From assembly GCF_040448305.1 (NCBI RefSeq), contig NZ_CP148752.1:3906001-3970000 (forward strand): 64,000 nt of DNA, in the 5' to 3' direction. The notes beneath the pieces are model-generated. The model was not told the DNA's origin, made no database searches, and was given only the letters and a program-made list of their open reading frames with translations. The first letter of the stretch is position 1; each line of letters opens with the position of its first letter. Source of the DNA: Pseudomonas fluorescens. Lineage in GTDB: Bacteria > Pseudomonadota > Gammaproteobacteria > Pseudomonadales > Pseudomonadaceae. Both the position numbers and the translations under genes were made by a program. Positions 59,204-64,000 of the stretch are shown piece by piece.

Positions 59204-59839
59204 TCAACGCAACTTCAGCGGATCGACCATCTGCGCCGCGATGGCCATGCCTACCAGGTCCGGCAACGTGTTGGCCTGCATGCGTTTCATGACGCGCGCG
59301 CGATACAGATCAACGGTTTTTGCGCTCACGCCCAGTTGCTCCGCGATTTCGCGGGTGGTGTAACCCTGCACCAGCGGTAACATGACATCGCGCTCGCGCG
59401 GGGTCATGCTCAGCAAGCGCGTCTGCAAGGCTTCATGGCCCTGGTTGCCCGAGCGGTTGGTTGCACAGTTGCTGAGTGCCTGTTGCACGCTGTCCAGCAA
59501 CAGCTGCTCGTTGTAGGGTTTCTCGATAAAATCATGGGCACCGGCCTTGAACGCGCGGACCACGATCGGCACATCCGCGTGCCCGCTGACGAAGATGATC
59601 GGCAGGCCCAGTTGGCGTACGCGCATTTCTTCCTGCACGTTCAACCCGCCCATGCCGGGCATGCGCACGTCCAGCAGCACGCAGGCATCGAGACTTGCAT
59701 CGCAGGCATCGAGGAACGCGACGCCACTGGTGAACGGCAAGGCCTTGAGGCCGACCGACTCCAATAACCAGACCGTCGATTCGAGCATGCCCTGGTCATC
59801 ATCGACCACGTACACAACCTGCTCCGTTACACCTGCCAT
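59204..59839 (-). CDS. FixJ/LuxR-type response regulator
   Basis: The start chosen, ATG at 59839, gives 211 residues and puts AGGAATC upstream; the frame is open 13 codons further. The receiver domain has DDD at its N-terminus, the phosphoacceptor Asp in LLDVRMPGMGGLNVQ, and the switch Lys in FIEKPYNEQLL. The LuxR helix-turn-helix is MTPRERDVMLPLVQGYTTRE, IAEQLGVSAKTVDLYRARVM. It lies directly after the histidine kinase gene (10-bp gap), so the two form a pair. Confidence 0.92.
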   Translation of the reverse strand: MAGVTEQVVYVVDDDQGMLESTVWLLESVGLKALPFTSGVAFLDACDASLDACVLLDVRMPGMGGLNVQEEMRVRQLGLPIIFVSGHADVPIVVRAFKAGAHDFIEKPYNEQLLLDSVQQALSNCATNRSGNQGHEALQTRLLSMTPRERDVMLPLVQGYTTREIAEQLGVSAKTVDLYRARVMKRMQANTLPDLVGMAIAAQMVDPLKLR

Positions 59840-59849
59840 TACCTGATTC

Positions 59850-62123
59850 CTATTGTTGTTGTTTTGTTGGGCCGGCAAGCGGCAAGCGGCAACACATCAG
59901 CAGTCCGACAGGCTGGCGCCGGGCATTCAATTCGCCACCGAAACCTTCGATGATGCTGCGGCTCATGGACAGACCGAGCCCCAGGCCATCGGCCTTGCTG
60001 GTGTAGAACGGGGTAAATATCTGTTCCAGTTCCGGCTCGCTGACGCCCGGCCCCTGGTCTCGCACATGGATTTCCACGCAGGCGCCACTGCCCTGCTCCA
60101 CGGTCATCACGATCAGCGAAGGTAGCCCGGGATGTTGTTCACGGTTGGCGTCGATGGCATTGCGCAACAGATTGAGCAGCACCTGTTCCAGCAACACGCG
60201 GTCGGCATAAACGGGCGGCAGATTATCCGGCAGTCGATCCTCGATTGTCACTTGGCAATTACTCGCCTCCCAGGCACACAAACGCACGGCTTCGCGGGCG
60301 ACGTCGGTCAAGTTCAACGCCTGCATGCGCCGCTGCCCCTTGCGCAAAAAGGAGCGTAACCGCCGGATCACTTCGGAGGCGTGGGTGGCGTGATGGGTAA
60401 TGCGTTCCAGGCCTTGCGTCACCCTTGCAGCGGCCTGGGGATTGGAATCCAGCGTCTGCAAATAGCGCTGGCTCGCATTCGCATAATTGACCACGGCCGC
60501 CAGCGGCTGGTTGATTTCGTGGGCGATCCCCGAGGCCAGTTCACCGAGGGTGACCAACCGCGCGGTGTGTGCCAGTTCGTCCTGATGACGGCGCTGTTGC
60601 ACTTCCCGCAGCTCGCGCTCGGTCATGTCGCGCGCGACCAATGAGTAATAACGCTCGCCGCCGGCGGAACGGTGCGCCAACAGTACCAGCGACACCGGCA
60701 CGGATGTACCGCCACCCGGTGGTTGCAAGCGCGCATCGGTGCTCCAGACACCGTCGCGCTCGGCGCTTCGCCAGCCATCGCGTTGCAGGCGCGCAAGGTC
60801 GCCGCTGGCGAACAACGCGGCCAGGGCCGGCATGGGTTGTTGCTCATCAATCCCGAGGATGCGGCGCGCGGCCGGATTGAGGTAAGTGACCTGGCCCTCT
60901 GGAGCGATGAACAACACCGGATCGATGTTGGCCTCGACCACTTCGGCCAGGCGTCGCTTGTTCTCCTCGGCCTGCACTCGGGCGGTGATGTCCCGGGATA
61001 CGCTGACGACTTCGACCACCGCCCCGGTGTAGGTTTCCCGGATCGCCCGGCTGGCAGTTTCGAACCACAGGTAATGGCCGTCGCGATGGCGGATGCGATA
61101 AGTCATGGTGTGATAGCCATCCTGCTCCAGCGCATCACGCGCGCGCTGCACCAGACCGGCCAGATCCTGGCCATGAAACAGGCCCTGGGCCAATTTCCCG
61201 CGCAACTCTTCGGGCCAGTAACCGAGCAAGGTCCAGGAGGCCGGTGACGCATCGATAACGTGCCCATCCGGCGTGTGGCGAGAAATCAGGTCGGTGGTGT
61301 TTTCGATGATCAGCCGGTACAGCCGCCGTGCGGTGGCCGCTTCACGCTCGGCCAGCACTTGGGTCGTGGCGTCTCGGCAACGGGCGAGCACTCGGTTGTC
61401 CTGGGGATCGGGGATGAACGTCCAGATCAGGATCTGCGCTTCAAACTGAGCCTCGACGCCTTCGACGGCGCGTTGCTGGTCCAGGCAGGCACGCACCAGC
61501 ACCCGATGATTGACCGGTAAAAAACCCAACACATCGGTCAGCGACTTCTCGGCGAGCAGCGCCATCAGTGCCGCGTTGAACTCCAGCGGTCGACCTTGTG
61601 CATCGAGCAACAGGCTCGGTTGTGGATCGTGGCCCAGCAGCGGCGAACCCCGCAGCATGCCGTTGACGCTGCTCAGCAGCGTCGTCAGCAAATCCTGCAC
61701 CCAGCCCAGCCAATCGAGACTCACGCCCTCGCACACTTGCACCAGCAACAACCCCGGCTGCCCTGGCTGCAAGGCCAGATCGAATACCTGGCCATGGCTG
61801 ATCGCGGCCCGCCGCAACCGGCCGGACAACCAGCAATCGAGTTGACGGACTTGAGCCAGGTCCAGGCGCCCTGCCTCGACCAGATGCTCGAAGAGCAACT
61901 GGTCGCTGGCCAGCGCCGGGTCGCCAAGTCCCGGCGGAAAATGCTGGGCGGCGCCCTCATGGCTGTAGATCCGCGCATTGGGCTGCCAACTCAGGTAAAC
62001 CGCCCGCTGCACCTCGGGGCAATCCTGCAGCGCCCGACACAACGCATCGGCCCGGGCGGCCAGAGACACGCCCTCGCGCTGCAGGCGCAACCAACTGTGC
62101 AATCGAACGGGAGTCAGGGTCAT
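59850..62123 (-). CDS. PAS-domain sensor histidine kinase
   Basis: The 757-residue protein has no clear transmembrane helix, so it is probably cytosolic. An N-terminal ~150 residues of unknown fold are followed by three PAS-like regions (about 165-270, 275-395, 400-510), the second with a PAC tail (TYRIRHRDGHYLWFETASRA). The kinase core has the phosphorylated His near residue 530 in GELASGIAHEINQPLAAVVN, the N box LLNLLRNAIDANRE, and G boxes DQGPGVS and GLGLGLSMSRSI. FixL- and ErcS-like kinases share this layout. The signal is unknown; the divergent acyl-CoA synthetase gene is a plausible target. Confidence 0.92.
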   Translation of the reverse strand: MTLTPVRLHSWLRLQREGVSLAARADALCRALQDCPEVQRAVYLSWQPNARIYSHEGAAQHFPPGLGDPALASDQLLFEHLVEAGRLDLAQVRQLDCWLSGRLRRAAISHGQVFDLALQPGQPGLLLVQVCEGVSLDWLGWVQDLLTTLLSSVNGMLRGSPLLGHDPQPSLLLDAQGRPLEFNAALMALLAEKSLTDVLGFLPVNHRVLVRACLDQQRAVEGVEAQFEAQILIWTFIPDPQDNRVLARCRDATTQVLAEREAATARRLYRLIIENTTDLISRHTPDGHVIDASPASWTLLGYWPEELRGKLAQGLFHGQDLAGLVQRARDALEQDGYHTMTYRIRHRDGHYLWFETASRAIRETYTGAVVEVVSVSRDITARVQAEENKRRLAEVVEANIDPVLFIAPEGQVTYLNPAARRILGIDEQQPMPALAALFASGDLARLQRDGWRSAERDGVWSTDARLQPPGGGTSVPVSLVLLAHRSAGGERYYSLVARDMTERELREVQQRRHQDELAHTARLVTLGELASGIAHEINQPLAAVVNYANASQRYLQTLDSNPQAAARVTQGLERITHHATHASEVIRRLRSFLRKGQRRMQALNLTDVAREAVRLCAWEASNCQVTIEDRLPDNLPPVYADRVLLEQVLLNLLRNAIDANREQHPGLPSLIVMTVEQGSGACVEIHVRDQGPGVSEPELEQIFTPFYTSKADGLGLGLSMSRSIIEGFGGELNARRQPVGLLMCCRLPLAGPTKQQQ
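59851..59868 (-). promoter_or_regulatory. A-rich motif before the response regulator gene (possible Crc/Hfq site)
   Basis: The transcript reads AACAAAACAACAACAATA, covering the end of the kinase gene and 12 bases upstream of the regulator ATG. It lies in kinase coding sequence, where ACC AAA CAA CAA CAA encodes the terminal TKQQQ, so codon bias could also explain it. Confidence 0.35.
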
Positions 62124-62206
62124 TGCGGGTCCACTTCGTCAGGGAAACCAAGCATATACCAGCCTCGGAGGGCTGGCGGCGGAGATTTGGAGTCACAAGA
62201 ATCAAA

Positions 62207-62224
62207 TATAGTATATGTACTATA
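62207..62224. promoter_or_regulatory. Inverted repeat between the kinase and acyl-CoA synthetase genes
   Basis: TATAGTA-TATG-TACTATA is a perfect 7-bp inverted repeat in the 220-bp divergent promoter region. It is a candidate binding site for the FixJ-like regulator, or overlapping -10-like elements of both promoters. Confidence 0.5.
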
Positions 62225-62342
62225 CGCCGTAGGTTGTACTTCCATATTCACAGCAGAATATTATATAAGGTAATCCGGACTTTGAAGGTGACCTCGGCGA
62301 GGTCAACCATAGAGCTAACAATCAGCCATCGAGTACCCGCAC

Positions 62343-63965
62343 ATGTCTATCTATGACCAAGGCCTAGGCCCTTCGGCTGTCAACCACATTGCCTTGTCTC
62401 CGCTCAGCTTCATCGAGCGCACCGCCAGCACTTATCCGAACCACCCCGCCGTTATCCACGGTTCGATTCGTCGCACCTGGGCGCAGACCTACACCCGTTG
62501 CCGACGTCTGGCCTCGGCGCTGGCCGGTCGCGGTATCGGCAAGAACGACACGGTCGCGGTGATGCTGCCCAACATTCCCGAGATGCTTGAAGTGCATTTC
62601 GGTGTGCCGATGATCGGCGCCGTGCTCAACCCGCTCAACGTGCGCCTCGATGCCGAGGCGATCGCCTTCATGCTGCAGCATGGCGAGGCCAAGGTGTTGA
62701 TTACCGACCGCGAGTTCCATGACGTGATCCAGGCGGCGCTTGGCATGCTCGATCACCCGCCTCTGGTGATCGACGTCAATGACCCGGAATACGGTGAAGG
62801 TCAGGCCGCGAGCGACCTGGACTACGAAGCGCTGTTGGCCGAAGGCGACCCGGCATTCGACTGGCAATGGCCGGTCGACGAGTGGCAAGCCATTTCGCTG
62901 AATTACACTTCAGGCACCACCGGCAACCCCAAGGGCGTGGTCTACCACCATCGCGGCGCTTACCTGAGCGCATTGGGCAACCAGATGACCTGGGCCATAG
63001 GCAACCATCCGGTGTACCTCTGGACCCTGCCGATGTTCCATTGCAATGGCTGGTGCTACCCATGGACCATCACCGCCCTGGCGGGTGTGCACGTTTTCCT
63101 GCGCCGGGTCGACCCACAGAAAATCCTCACGCTGATCCGCGAGCACCAGGTCACTCACCTGTGCGGTGCGCCGATCGTGCTCAATGCACTGGTGAACATG
63201 CCCGAATCAGCGAAAGCGGCCATCGATCACCCGGTCAACGCCCTGGTCGCGGGTGCCGCGCCACCGGCCAAAGTGATCGGTGCCGTCGAAGAGATGGGCA
63301 TCAATGTCACTCACGTGTTTGGCCTGACCGAAACCTATGGCCCGGTGACGGTCTGCGCATGGCACGCCGAATGGGATGAGTTTTCTCTGGAGGAGCGAGC
63401 GCAAATCAAGTCACGACAGGGCGTGCGCTACCCGACCCTGGAAGGCGTGATGGTCGGCGATTGCACAACGCTGGAGCCAACCCCGCGCGACGGCCAGACT
63501 ATCGGCGAGATCTTCCTGCGCGGCAACACTGTCATGAAGGGCTACCTGAAGAACCCGACCGCCACTGCCGAAGCGTTCGAGGGCGGCTGGTTCCACACCG
63601 GTGACCTGGCCGTCTGGCATCCCGACGGTTACGTCGAAATCAAGGACCGGCTCAAGGACATCATCATCTCGGGCGGCGAGAACATCTCCACCATCGAACT
63701 CGAAGGCGTGCTCTATCGCCACCCGGGTGTGATGGAAGCCGCCGTGGTCGCCCGTCCCGATGAGAAATGGGGCGAAACGCCCTGCGCCTTCATAACCTTG
63801 AAGGCTGACCACCAGGACGTTCGCGAGGCCGACATCATCAGTTTCTGCCGTGAGCATCTGGCCGGATTCAAGGTACCGCGAACAGTGGTTTTCACGCTCT
63901 TGCCGAAGACTTCCACCGGCAAGATCCAGAAGTACGTGTTGCGCGACCGGGCCAAGGCGCTCTAA
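62343..63965 (+). CDS. AMP-forming acyl-CoA synthetase, medium-chain type
   Basis: The 540-residue enzyme activates a carboxylic acid to its CoA ester via an acyl adenylate. Motifs are NYTSGTTGNPKGVVYHHRG (P-loop), VFGLTETYGPVT (adenine binding), GWFHTGDLAVWHPDGYVEIK (with the catalytic Asp) and the C-terminal KTSTGKIQKYVLRDRAK with the acylation-site Lys. The sequence is of the AlkK/DmdB branch, active on short to medium-chain or sulfur-containing acids. No good Shine-Dalgarno precedes the ATG. It is divergent from a two-component pair that may induce it. Its natural substrate cannot be read from sequence. Confidence 0.92.
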   Translation: MSIYDQGLGPSAVNHIALSPLSFIERTASTYPNHPAVIHGSIRRTWAQTYTRCRRLASALAGRGIGKNDTVAVMLPNIPEMLEVHFGVPMIGAVLNPLNVRLDAEAIAFMLQHGEAKVLITDREFHDVIQAALGMLDHPPLVIDVNDPEYGEGQAASDLDYEALLAEGDPAFDWQWPVDEWQAISLNYTSGTTGNPKGVVYHHRGAYLSALGNQMTWAIGNHPVYLWTLPMFHCNGWCYPWTITALAGVHVFLRRVDPQKILTLIREHQVTHLCGAPIVLNALVNMPESAKAAIDHPVNALVAGAAPPAKVIGAVEEMGINVTHVFGLTETYGPVTVCAWHAEWDEFSLEERAQIKSRQGVRYPTLEGVMVGDCTTLEPTPRDGQTIGEIFLRGNTVMKGYLKNPTATAEAFEGGWFHTGDLAVWHPDGYVEIKDRLKDIIISGGENISTIELEGVLYRHPGVMEAAVVARPDEKWGETPCAFITLKADHQDVREADIISFCREHLAGFKVPRTVVFTLLPKTSTGKIQKYVLRDRAKAL

Positions 63966-64000
63966 CCCCATCTGACATTGCATCCATCAAGCAGCAGGTG

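Overview
The window reads as chromosomal DNA of a Pseudomonas species, probably of the fluorescens/putida lineage. The basis is moderately high G+C, a complete ferulate-to-vanillate gene set, an aot-like amino-acid ABC operon, A-rich leaders of the kind Crc/Hfq bind in pseudomonads, and abundant short dispersed hairpin repeats. Family names were assigned by reading the sequence; no database search was run.

Layout. 0-3.5 kb: the 5' part of apbE, divergent from an overlapping rnfC-rnfD pair (flavin-linked electron transfer). 3.7-11.3 kb: msrA, a solo 206-residue tyrosine recombinase between perfect 15-bp inverted repeats, two consecutive DUF1254/DUF1214 periplasmic proteins with a divergent barrel-like protein, and an IS1182-type insertion sequence. 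11.4-14.6 kb: a visibly G+C-richer pair, a secreted isoaspartyl-methyltransferase-like protein overlapping an 810-residue membrane/aminopropyltransferase-like fusion. 15-25 kb: an accessory patchwork with gene remnants, a PAS-GGDEF-EAL protein, a serine hydrolase, a TPR protein, a decayed sibling of the recombinase, a DUF4157-like metalloprotein and a flavoprotein. 25-30 kb: a MatC-type permease, a methylmalonyl-CoA-decarboxylase-like enzyme, a class III CoA-transferase and a divergent LysR regulator, which together suggest a malonate-type dicarboxylate pathway. 30-33 kb: a secreted lectin-like gene bracketed by two nearly identical 73-bp hairpins, then a second IS1182-type element. 33-40 kb: DUF1302, DUF1329 and DUF1254 proteins between two AraC regulators. 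40-44 kb: trkH, a 1.5-kb gap with a broken small gene, and two tandem PixA/AidA-like genes.

44-54 kb is the clearest functional block: ech-vdh-fcs plus a thiolase on the minus strand, a divergent MarR regulator, an OprD-type porin and an aromatic-acid MFS transporter. It would import ferulate or coumarate, activate it to the CoA ester, cleave it to the aldehyde and oxidise that to vanillate or 4-hydroxybenzoate. 54-59 kb is an operon arranged like aotJQMOP, followed by an RpiR-type instead of an ArgR-type regulator. 59-64 kb holds a FixJ-like regulator and PAS histidine kinase, divergent from an acyl-CoA synthetase.

Two themes cut across the genes. First, about a dozen copies or halves of one ~50-bp imperfect hairpin repeat are scattered through the window, and the recombinase unit and both insertion sequences lie between inverted arms of it. 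Second, A-rich leaders precede most ferulate genes and several other catabolic or regulatory genes, which suggests shared catabolite control.
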